Below, piece after piece: positions 23,888 through 31,455 of a stretch of DNA of 42,206 bases (positions are counted from its first letter, which is position 1; each line of letters begins with the position of its first letter). Location of the stretch: positions 1 to 42,206 of the forward strand of contig JACRGB010000034.1 of the NCBI GenBank assembly GCA_016212505.1, given 5' to 3'. This DNA is from Microcaldota archaeon. Lineage in GTDB: Archaea; Micrarchaeota; Micrarchaeia; Anstonellales; Bilamarchaeaceae. The notes beneath the pieces are model-generated. The model had not been told where the DNA came from. It did not search any database and worked only from the letters and a program-made list of their open reading frames with translations. The translations under genes and the position numbers were made by a program.

Positions 23888-25186
23888 ATGTCCAACAAGG
23901 TTGAATGGTATTTGGAATTTGTGGATTTTAATTACAAACCAGCTAAAGACGATCTTATCTGTTTATTCTACTTTGAGCCTGATCAAGGAATAAGTGTGAA
24001 GGAAGCAATTGGAAGGATTGCATCAGAAAGTTCTACTGGTACCTGGACAACATTGTTCAAATTACCTCCAAGAATGAAAAAACTTCAGGCAACTGCATTT
24101 CATGTTGACGGAAATTACGTAAAAGTAGCATATCCTTTAGTATTATGGGAAATGGGCAATATGCCACAATTGCTAAGCGGGATTGCAGGAAATATTTTTG
24201 GTATGAAAGCAGTCAAGAACCTTAGATTAGTTGATGTTAGTTTCCCTCAGGCATACCTAAAGCATTTCAAAGGCCCTCATTTCGGGATGGATGGAATCAG
24301 GAAGATGATGAAGGTTTACAAGAGACCATTAACTGGCGCTGTCCCAAAGCCAAAAATAGGTTTTAGTGCTCTAGAGCATGCTCAAATTGGTTTTGAAACC
24401 TGGATGGGCGGATTTGATTTTGTAAAGGACGATGAGAATCTTTCTTCAACCAGCTTCAATAAGTTCGAAGACCGTGTCAAGCTCATGACCAAAATGCGTG
24501 ATAAAGCGGAAAAATTAACTGGAGAAAGAAAATCTGCTTTCATCAACATTAGTGCAGAAACTGAAGTAATGAAAAAGCGGGCAAAAATGCTTGCAAATTA
24601 TGGATGGAATTATTGCATGATTGATGTAGTTGTTACAGGATACTCTGGAGTTATGACTTTACGGGATTATGCTTCTGATTTGGGGCTTGCTATTCACGCT
24701 CACCGGGCAATGCATGCGATGTTTGACCGAAACCCAAAGCATGGAATGACTATGCAGCTTTTGGCAAAATTAATGCGAATAATTGGGGTTAGCCAGATTC
24801 ACTCTGGTACGGCAGTTGGTAAACTTGTTGGTGATAAACGAGAGGTTACTGCAATAGCCGACGTGCTTCGTGAAAAGAAAACAAAAGCGCTCAAAGGGCA
24901 TTTACTTGATCAGGACTGGCATCATATGAAATCTGCCTTTCCCTGCTCTTCTGGAGGTTTGCATCCGGGATTGATTCCACCTGTTCTTGACATTTACGGA
25001 ACCGATCTTGTTTTGCTAGTTAGCGGCGGGATTCATGGCCACCCTAAAGGAACACGGGCTGGAGCAAAAGCATCAATGGCTGCAATAGAAGGATACCTGG
25101 ATGGGCGTACTTTACAGGAAACAGCAAAATCCAGTGTTGAATTAGCTGAAGCATTGAAGAAATGGGGAACGATGAAGCCTAAATGA
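23888..25186 (+). CDS. rbcL: RuBisCO large subunit, archaeal form III-type
   Basis: The 432-aa protein keeps the active-site residues of true RuBisCO. Lys154 and Lys156 lie in AVPKPKIG. The carbamylated Lys180 and the Mg ligands Asp182 and Glu183 lie in GGFDFVKDDE. His272 is in HAHRAMHA, His305 and Lys312 in IHSGTAVGKL, and Ser379-Gly-Gly in VSGGIHG. Asn102 (GNIFGMK) and Thr50-Gly-Thr-Trp are also kept. There is no small-subunit gene, as expected for archaeal form III, which fixes CO2 onto ribulose bisphosphate from AMP/nucleoside breakdown. AMP phosphorylase and ribose-1,5-bisphosphate isomerase genes are not in the window. RuBisCO-like (form IV) is unlikely because catalytic residues are intact. 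Subform not assigned. Confidence 0.95.
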   Translation: MSNKVEWYLEFVDFNYKPAKDDLICLFYFEPDQGISVKEAIGRIASESSTGTWTTLFKLPPRMKKLQATAFHVDGNYVKVAYPLVLWEMGNMPQLLSGIAGNIFGMKAVKNLRLVDVSFPQAYLKHFKGPHFGMDGIRKMMKVYKRPLTGAVPKPKIGFSALEHAQIGFETWMGGFDFVKDDENLSSTSFNKFEDRVKLMTKMRDKAEKLTGERKSAFINISAETEVMKKRAKMLANYGWNYCMIDVVVTGYSGVMTLRDYASDLGLAIHAHRAMHAMFDRNPKHGMTMQLLAKLMRIIGVSQIHSGTAVGKLVGDKREVTAIADVLREKKTKALKGHLLDQDWHHMKSAFPCSSGGLHPGLIPPVLDIYGTDLVLLVSGGIHGHPKGTRAGAKASMAAIEGYLDGRTLQETAKSSVELAEALKKWGTMKPK

Positions 25187-26605
25187 TTATTTTCCTGCAA
25201 AACCCATTTGCAGCCTTCCTTTTTTTGCTTTTAGATCTCCGGCAACATACTTTTTTACCAAATCCGCAGTGATTAACAATTTTCCTTTTTGTTTTATTTC
25301 TCTGAGGTCATCAGGCATTTCAGCACTAGGGAATATCGCATCGCGTCTTACTCTGGCGAACATGTTTTCGGCATAATTATTTAATGACCGTGCACCAAGA
25401 TCATCTTCTACAGCAAGTTGTGCAAGAGTTACTATGGCTCCCTTATCCAATTCCACAGAAAAACCCATTGCTGTGCATAGTGCAGTACTTCTTGCCAACA
25501 CGTCACATGCTCCGCTTGTCAATATTCGTTCAAGATCAGAAACATCTAGTTTTCTAAATGGAGCGAGCAATCGTATTCTCCCAATAAGATCGCATATGAA
25601 GCCGGCATCAAGCAAGTCATCCTTGCTTATCATATTGCTTGCACGTACTGATTCAATAAATGAAAAAGAGCCGGAAAGTACAGCCAGCGCCTCAAACTTA
25701 ATCTTTCGAATTTCCCCGCGTTCAGTTGATGAGGTAACCACTGCACTGCGCTCAAACAGCTTCAGAAGCTGTGCCTGTATCTGTTTCGAAAGACCGTTGC
25801 TTTCGTCACCCCGGAATGCGAGCTTGTCAAATTCGTCAATATAAATAATCATTCTTTCAGGATAACCGCCAATAGCAGACACCTTGCCGCTTATTTCCGT
25901 ATAAAGAAGCGTTTCGAGATTATTTCCTCGATAAGATGCCGGACTCATATCGGGCATAACTATTTCAATAAACGGAATCCCGATTAAGCCAGCAAGAGTT
26001 CTGATTGAGTATGTTTTTCCACAACCGGTCGGGCCAACAAGAAGCACCGGTGTCTGGTTTGGGTCTATAATATAATCAACAAAATTAATTACAAGCTCCT
26101 GCAAAGGGCGGTCTTGGGCAATCACTATCTTGCTGGCTTTTTCAAACAGCCCTCTTGCGTATTCGGCTACTTCATCAAAGCCGCTCAGCTTTGGAAGTTT
26201 TAATCGTAGTGTTTTGCCTTGTGCCGCAGCTCCATTTTCCTGTACTCTTTGGCTTGCCATATTTCTCCTGAAAATCATTTTTTCTGTCGCTGTCACAATA
26301 GCTTCTCTGATCTCTTTTGAAGTCGTTATATCCTTATCCTGCGCTAAGCGCTGGAGATCATCTAAACGATCATCATCTCCAAGTTTTTGTATGGCCTGAA
26401 GAAAAAGATCGCGTATTTCGCGAACTATCTCAGGTTTAAAACTTTTTAAGAATTTAACTGGCACTAGTAATATGTCTATATTTGCATTTCTCGCTGCTAT
26501 TTTTAGCTCTTCATGCATTCTACTTTCTTCCTGATCAGTATTCTCTCCGTGTTCTCTTTTTGCATGAATGCCGGTAACAAGCCGAACGAATGATGGTTTG
26601 TCCAT
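25187..26605 (-). CDS. ClpX-like AAA+ ATPase lacking the zinc-binding domain
   Basis: The 472-aa protein has a charged helical N-terminal region (about 1-140) unlike the ClpX zinc domain. An AAA+ domain closest to ClpX/HslU follows. Its motifs are Walker A GPTGCGKT (191-198), Walker B IIYIDEFDKLA (253-263), QIQAQLLKLFE, the box GFICDLIGRI with the arginine finger (near 330-340) and the sensor II motif DDLGARSLN (near 403). Linking GFxxxxIGRI with GAR is diagnostic of ClpX-type unfoldases. ClpX and ClpP are not normally found in archaea. No IGF tripeptide for ClpP docking is evident, so it probably acts as a stand-alone unfoldase. Its stop is directly adjacent to the RuBisCO stop. Confidence 0.85.
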   Translation of the reverse strand: MDKPSFVRLVTGIHAKREHGENTDQEESRMHEELKIAARNANIDILLVPVKFLKSFKPEIVREIRDLFLQAIQKLGDDDRLDDLQRLAQDKDITTSKEIREAIVTATEKMIFRRNMASQRVQENGAAAQGKTLRLKLPKLSGFDEVAEYARGLFEKASKIVIAQDRPLQELVINFVDYIIDPNQTPVLLVGPTGCGKTYSIRTLAGLIGIPFIEIVMPDMSPASYRGNNLETLLYTEISGKVSAIGGYPERMIIYIDEFDKLAFRGDESNGLSKQIQAQLLKLFERSAVVTSSTERGEIRKIKFEALAVLSGSFSFIESVRASNMISKDDLLDAGFICDLIGRIRLLAPFRKLDVSDLERILTSGACDVLARSTALCTAMGFSVELDKGAIVTLAQLAVEDDLGARSLNNYAENMFARVRRDAIFPSAEMPDDLREIKQKGKLLITADLVKKYVAGDLKAKKGRLQMGFAGK

Positions 26606-26744
26606 AAATATCTTACCTAATTGTGCTTAATAAGTGGTAAAAAATATAACTAGAAGGATATTTAAATTGATGGCCAGTAGGATTGCAGTTTAATCCTAAG
26701 CGTATACTGAAACTTAAATAGTTTTGCTATAATGAGATAGGTTT

Positions 26745-26924
26745 ATGGTCAAATCAATAACTGCATGTCCAAAATGCAAACGCCCGGTTGAAGCAAAAGA
26801 TTACGTGAGCCCTGCAATCGCTGGCTTTAAATCAATTTTACCAACAATAAATTGCTCTTGTAGTTATTATGGCCTTCCACTTACGTTCAGTAAAGAAGAT
26901 TATGAGAAATGGATAAAAGAATGA
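26745..26924 (+). CDS. 59-aa zinc-ribbon-like protein
   Basis: This small ORF starts at the ATG at 26745, preceded by an AT-rich box (ACTTAAATAG, about 26711-26720) at a leaderless-type distance. It encodes CPKCKRPVEA with Cys8 and Cys11, then NCSCSYYGLPL with Cys37 and Cys39, and a charged end (SKEDYEKWIKE). The four Cys suit one zinc ribbon. It converges on the next gene, 1 base apart. No function can be assigned. Confidence 0.7.
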   Translation: MVKSITACPKCKRPVEAKDYVSPAIAGFKSILPTINCSCSYYGLPLTFSKEDYEKWIKE

Positions 26925-26925
26925 C

Positions 26926-27273
26926 TCATTCTGACTTTTCGCGCTGACTAGTTAAACAAAATTTCCCTGCGGAAAAATCCATTGCCCTTACGACTTCCAG
27001 TGTTCCGTTATTGTTAGCCGCTATTTCGATTGATACAAAGCCACTAAATTTCCGTTTGCAATCTGGTGCTTTTCTTCTTGAATTTATTGAAAATTCTTCA
27101 GAATTTGTTCGAACTACAATCGATGTAGGCGTTTCTTTCACTATAGTTTCTTCAATTAGGCTACTCATAGTATTTGCATTCTGGATCGTTTTTATTTTTT
27201 CTATTAAGCCCGGTCCCCATCTGATCATAGCAACTAGTGCTACTCCTTTAACCAAAGTTTTTACGGCTCCCAT
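26926..27273 (-). CDS. Small protein with N-terminal hydrophobic segment
   Basis: I do not recognise this 115-aa protein. Residues 1-20 (MGAVKTLVKGVALVAMIRWG) form a single hydrophobic helix that could anchor it in the membrane. The rest is a beta-rich domain (TPTSIVVRTNSEEFSIN, FSGFVSIEIAANNNGTLEV). Two Cys are present, one near the end (KFCLTSQ). It starts 10 bases after the stop of the Cys-rich gene at 27284 on the same strand, so they may share a transcript. Confidence 0.65.
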   Translation of the reverse strand: MGAVKTLVKGVALVAMIRWGPGLIEKIKTIQNANTMSSLIEETIVKETPTSIVVRTNSEEFSINSRRKAPDCKRKFSGFVSIEIAANNNGTLEVVRAMDFSAGKFCLTSQREKSE

Positions 27274-27283
27274 TTTAATTCAA

Positions 27284-27466
27284 CTACATTTTTTTCTCTT
27301 TCATCGGTTTTCCGCAGCAGCGGTTTGCCATAACTTCTTTTTTGCAGCTTGCACAATGAAGTTTCTCTCCTGATAGGCTCATCATGTTGCCGCAACAACG
27401 GTTAGCCTCAACTACTGATCCGCATTTATCCGCGCATTCTAATACTGACATATTTCTCGACCTCAT
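27284..27466 (-). CDS. 60-aa protein with two desulforedoxin-like Cys knuckles
   Basis: The sequence contains an internal duplication. CGSVVEANRCCGNMM (Cys15, 24, 25) is matched by CKKEVMANRCCGKPM (Cys41, 50, 51), and Cys11 and Cys38 complete two C-x2/3-C ... CC sets. The CC-G-x-M arrangement recalls desulforedoxin and the N-terminal knuckle of related rubredoxin-type proteins, so it probably binds iron or zinc at one or two sites. The start may be Met1 (27466) or Met6 (27451). A redox or metal-storage role is inferred; no partner is evident. Confidence 0.75.
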   Translation of the reverse strand: MRSRNMSVLECADKCGSVVEANRCCGNMMSLSGEKLHCASCKKEVMANRCCGKPMKEKKM

Positions 27467-27493
27467 CCATTTTTTCTATTACATTTCATTCAA

Positions 27494-27940
27494 TTATATC
27501 GAATTAATTATCTCCCTTCTTCTTTTCTGCGGTATCTTATTTATTATTTTCTTTTTCTTTGAATCATACTGGCCTAAACCAACAATATGTTGCTGATATT
27601 TTACGATGATGTACTTGTTTTTTACCCCTAAATCAACAGAAAGCGGTTTTCCCGATGCAAACTGCTTCCCTTCCTCAGCATTGACTTGAATGAAATTTTT
27701 CCTTGCTAAATGGCCAAAATTCTGAATGAGTGAATTTGTGGGGTTGAACCCAGCATCGCACGCAGCATAACCCAATTCACCATCAATATCGCTTTTGGTA
27801 ATCTCCCTATTACCGATCCGTACTCCATCCTGATAGAATATTGCAATCGACTGATGGAGAACTATCCCAAAATGGTTCTCAAGGTATTTTCTGAAGTTCT
27901 TTTCCTTATTTCCAATAAAACCCAAATCATTCACCTTCAA
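27494..27940 (-). CDS. PUA-like RNA-binding domain protein, partner of the NSUN methyltransferase
   Basis: The 148-aa protein matches the C-terminal domain found fused to many NSUN/RsmF rRNA m5C methyltransferases. Diagnostic segments are SVDLGVKNKYIIVKYQ, then HIVGLGQYDSKKKKIINKIP and a basic C-terminal KRRREIINSI. Here it is a separate gene 15 bases downstream of the methyltransferase gene, in the same operon. It would help dock the enzyme on structured RNA. No catalytic residues are expected. The split could be ancestral, or could be a fission of a fused gene. Confidence 0.8.
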   Translation of the reverse strand: MKVNDLGFIGNKEKNFRKYLENHFGIVLHQSIAIFYQDGVRIGNREITKSDIDGELGYAACDAGFNPTNSLIQNFGHLARKNFIQVNAEEGKQFASGKPLSVDLGVKNKYIIVKYQQHIVGLGQYDSKKKKIINKIPQKRRREIINSI

Positions 27941-27955
27941 TGCAGCAAAATCAAA

Positions 27956-28921
27956 CTATTCTCCTTTCTTTATTTTTGCAATGAAAAATCCTTCGCTTTC
28001 AATATGCTGCGGATAAATCCGATAGCATTTTTTGAATTCATCCCCATAATCGCTAAGTCCCTGCTCATGAGGAATTGGATCAGCGAATTTCGAATCTATT
28101 ACTTCGAGTTTTGCGTTTGGTACATTTTCCAGCAAATTCAAAACCACTTCTTCATTTTCCTCCTTTGCATATGTGCAAGTGGAATAAACCAGCTGGCCGC
28201 CTGGTTTTAGCGCATCATAAGCGTTAAAGAGCATTCTTTTTTGCAAGCCACTTATCCGTGCCGAATGCTCGATTTCCCAGCGCTTGCTAGCCCCTTCACC
28301 ACTACCAAGTGCAGTACAAGGCGCATCCAATAAAACTTTAGAAAATCTGCCTTTCCAATTTAACCTACCGCCATCGCGCAAGGTTACTATGCAATTGAGT
28401 ATGTTCAGGCGATTTATTGTTGAATAAAGGGCCGAAAGTTTTTCCTTATCTCGCTCATTCCCAACCAAAACGCCCTTATTGTCCATAAGCATTGCCATAT
28501 GCGAGAACTTCGATCCAGGCGAAGCTGCAACGTCCAATACTTTATCCGTTACCATTGGATCCAAAACTAGCGAAACCAAAATCGAGCTCAAACTCTGCGG
28601 ATAGATATAACCCAAAAAATACTCCCAGGTTTTCCCTATAGCAAAGGAAGAATCTTCCTCAAGTTCGAATGCAAGATCGTAGTAAGGGGATTTTTTGTAT
28701 TTTATCTTGCTAGTGCCGTAGAACTCGCCCGAGTTGATTTTGAGGGTGTTTAACCTGAAAAACTGCTTTTGGTTGTAGAAGGAATTCAGACATTTGTCGT
28801 AATCCGTGTAACTTGACAACCAGTCTTTGTACTCTTTTTCGTCCATTTTAATCTCCTGTTCAACTCGATCGGTCTTTTTATCTTCTTTATTTATTCGTTT
28901 ATTCTGTCGCTGATTAGGCAC
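27956..28921 (-). CDS. NSUN/RsmB-family RNA cytosine-C5 methyltransferase
   Basis: The 321-aa enzyme methylates C5 of cytosine in rRNA or tRNA with S-adenosylmethionine. The SAM-binding loop is LDVAASPGSKFSHMAMLM (from residue 129). The two catalytic Cys are Cys202 in DAPCTALGSG and Cys249 in YSTCTYAKEENE. The C-terminal RIYPQHIESEGFFIAKI is also typical. The N-terminus up to about residue 26 is charged and dispensable-looking, so Met26 (28846) is an alternative start. The fold lacks the fused PUA-like domain, which is encoded by the next gene. Confidence 0.94.
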   Translation of the reverse strand: MPNQRQNKRINKEDKKTDRVEQEIKMDEKEYKDWLSSYTDYDKCLNSFYNQKQFFRLNTLKINSGEFYGTSKIKYKKSPYYDLAFELEEDSSFAIGKTWEYFLGYIYPQSLSSILVSLVLDPMVTDKVLDVAASPGSKFSHMAMLMDNKGVLVGNERDKEKLSALYSTINRLNILNCIVTLRDGGRLNWKGRFSKVLLDAPCTALGSGEGASKRWEIEHSARISGLQKRMLFNAYDALKPGGQLVYSTCTYAKEENEEVVLNLLENVPNAKLEVIDSKFADPIPHEQGLSDYGDEFKKCYRIYPQHIESEGFFIAKIKKGE

Positions 28922-29094
28922 TTAATCTATTCTGATCTCAGTTACAAAGGATAAAAAGCCATCGAAATATACAATTTTCTGATATACCTGTCCAAAGTAT
29001 GGTTTTATAGCATAAAACTGCGTAAAATATGTCGAAGCGTATGTATTTAAATTGTTATGATCAATAGATAAATGTGGATATAGTAGGGATGTAA

Positions 29095-31455
29095 ATGGAA
29101 GTTAGGGAAATGCACCTCTATTCCGAGAAGGTAGAGGAGGAAGATGTCAAGAACCTATGCAATAGGATAGTGAAAACCAGGTTCCCTATTCTTGGGTTCT
29201 TCGACCCTTCAGATATCCTTGGTATAAATGCATTCCAACTGATTATTAAGAGAGACAATAACACTGTCCGTTTTTACATAAAAGAAAAGGAACGGCTTCA
29301 AAATGTTTCCCCACTCATATTTCCTTTTAGGTTAACCGATCCGAGCTTGTTGGTCACATCTTCTGGTTCCTTTTTTCCTTTTCCAAAGTTCTACCTGATT
29401 AATGGGGGCAAGAACGATCTTCTTGATTTTATCCTAAAAGAAGGCATCGAGCAGCTTACCTTAAATATAACCAAGATCCTTGGCGGGTTTATTGTAACCG
29501 GGACCGCAATTGACACTAAAGGAAGGGCCGGCAAAGTAGTAATAACCAGCCCGACCAAATTCCTGAAAATTAACCTGGAAAAGAACCCTTCGATTTACAT
29601 CGAGCTTCTCGAACCACTACCAAAAAAAATGTCCACCACCTCAAAATTCCCTATCTTTGAAGATAATGATATGAGTTTAGGTGTGGACAATTACGACCCG
29701 TTCCAGCACACCCTTATCGCAGGTACATCCGGGTCTGGTAAAAGTAAGGCATTATATGTTCTTCTTCGGGCCCTTCAGGCCAAATACGGCAATAATGTCC
29801 GAGTGGTAGTTGTCGATCCGCACGGCGAATTTGCCCATTTATTCCCTGATAGCAAGATCGTTAATTTCATAAAAAATTATGTCGAGCCCCTTGATGTCGG
29901 CCAGGAAAAATCGCCGATGCTTACCCAGCTTGTTTCGCAGTTAATCGCTTCTTCGATTGGCCAGGAAAACAAATATTCCGAGCGGGTACTTTTCTATGCA
30001 ACGCACCTCCTTACCTCGATCAACAAGCTCGAACTGAACAATATAAGCGCCCTTCTTACAGATTCTTCAATAAAGGCGGAATACGTAAGCATGTGCGATA
30101 ATGATGAGGTAAAGCGGTTCTTTGATGAGGAATACAATGACATCCATATTCACCACTTCAATAACGCGATTTTGCCCATACTAAACTTCATCGGCGAGTA
30201 CCAGCTTTATTTAGGCAAGGAAAAGGTCCGCGAAAGCCTTCTTGACTCAATAAAGCAAAACAAGATGACTGTTATTTCTTTTGACCCAAAATTCTTCGGA
30301 AGACGGATGATCAGTTTCCTTGCTGGCGCCATAATCAACCAGATGTATATCCTTGCTATTACCGGCAAACTGCAGGATAAGCCGACGATAATGGTTGTTG
30401 ATGAGTTCCCAAGGGTAGAGACAAGGGTCACTAAAGATATTCTTGCGGAAACAAGAAAATTCAATTTATTTGCTTATCTATCCTGTCAGTATTTGGGCCA
30501 GTTAACCAAAGAAGTAAACGATTCAATCGTTTCCAATATCCGTAATATCATAGCCTTTAAGATAAACAAGCAGGATGCCACCATGCTCAGCTCGATCATG
30601 GAAATTAAGGTCGAGGAATATTTCAAAAAATCCCGGTCCACTACTGAACTTGAAGAGTCCAAGAAGGAAATGTTCGTCCGTCTCCATCAGAGGGAGTGCA
30701 TCGTGCGTCTATTTGATGGTGTAAAATACCTTCTTCCAATGAAGCTTAGGATTGTTGATGCCCAAAGATGGGGCCTTAAGGAAACATTTGATTCAGGTCA
30801 CGCAGCCGATGCCGGAACACCCACTGAGCCAAGGCCAGATATCCAGCCAAAACCGTCCAATGAGCAATTCATCCCAAATTATTCTGGTAACTACACTGGA
30901 AATTACACTGGAAATGATCCAAATAAACAAAACGATAAGCAAAACCAAAAAAGCGGCCTGGATGAACCAAAAACCAAGTTAATTTACGCTACTCATGGTG
31001 ATGAGGGCCCACATCAAAACAATGAAAATGGTGCGAATACTACAACTAATGCTAATGGTGAGAACAATCAGGCCAACAATGATGCCGCCAACAAGAATAC
31101 GACCAACAAGGATCAGCCTAAAGAAGAAGCACCAAAACCCATTTTCCCCGATCCTATTAATGAAAATGAACTGTTGCAGGAAACTCCTGATGTAATTTAC
31201 AAATTAGGAAAAATGAAGATGGACGAGAAGAAAAGCAAGGAAGCGCAAGCGGCTAAGGAGGCAGCATCTCAAAAAGAGGCAATAGAAGCACAAAAAGAGC
31301 TTGCAGAATCAACACCAAGCCCCAAGCGGCCTAAAGAAACTAGATCCGAAACCAAATCCAACACTAAATCAAATGCCAGGCAGCAATCAAAAGCAAAAGA
31401 ATCGAAATTCGGCAAAGAAAAAAGTAAATCAAAATCCAAGAAATCTAAGAAGTAA
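29095..31455 (+). CDS. HerA/VirB4-like (DUF87-type) ATPase with long disordered tail
   Basis: The 786-aa protein belongs to the HerA/FtsK/VirB4 superfamily of hexameric ATPases that move DNA or substrates through a ring. The N-terminal part (about 1-190) is beta-rich. Walker A is GTSGSGKS (210-217) in LIAGTSGSGKSKALYVLL, with VVVVDPHGEFAHLF soon after. Walker B is TIMVVDEFPRVE (near 430-441). From about 570 the tail is disordered: NYSGNYTGNYTGND repeats, an Asn/Thr-rich stretch (660-720) and a Lys/Ser-rich end. A TATA-like box (GTATTTAAATTG, 29040-29051) supports the start. No nurA, mre11 or conjugation genes flank it. Its stop overlaps the array gene on the other strand by 11 bases. Confidence 0.88.
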   Translation: MEVREMHLYSEKVEEEDVKNLCNRIVKTRFPILGFFDPSDILGINAFQLIIKRDNNTVRFYIKEKERLQNVSPLIFPFRLTDPSLLVTSSGSFFPFPKFYLINGGKNDLLDFILKEGIEQLTLNITKILGGFIVTGTAIDTKGRAGKVVITSPTKFLKINLEKNPSIYIELLEPLPKKMSTTSKFPIFEDNDMSLGVDNYDPFQHTLIAGTSGSGKSKALYVLLRALQAKYGNNVRVVVVDPHGEFAHLFPDSKIVNFIKNYVEPLDVGQEKSPMLTQLVSQLIASSIGQENKYSERVLFYATHLLTSINKLELNNISALLTDSSIKAEYVSMCDNDEVKRFFDEEYNDIHIHHFNNAILPILNFIGEYQLYLGKEKVRESLLDSIKQNKMTVISFDPKFFGRRMISFLAGAIINQMYILAITGKLQDKPTIMVVDEFPRVETRVTKDILAETRKFNLFAYLSCQYLGQLTKEVNDSIVSNIRNIIAFKINKQDATMLSSIMEIKVEEYFKKSRSTTELEESKKEMFVRLHQRECIVRLFDGVKYLLPMKLRIVDAQRWGLKETFDSGHAADAGTPTEPRPDIQPKPSNEQFIPNYSGNYTGNYTGNDPNKQNDKQNQKSGLDEPKTKLIYATHGDEGPHQNNENGANTTTNANGENNQANNDAANKNTTNKDQPKEEAPKPIFPDPINENELLQETPDVIYKLGKMKMDEKKSKEAQAAKEAASQKEAIEAQKELAESTPSPKRPKETRSETKSNTKSNARQQSKAKESKFGKEKSKSKSKKSKK

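Noticed and set aside
29095-31455. Reading the ATPase as a conjugation-plasmid VirB4 or a prophage packaging motor
   Set aside because: No relaxase, coupling protein, pilus, terminase or capsid gene is nearby. The family call is kept at HerA/VirB4-like.
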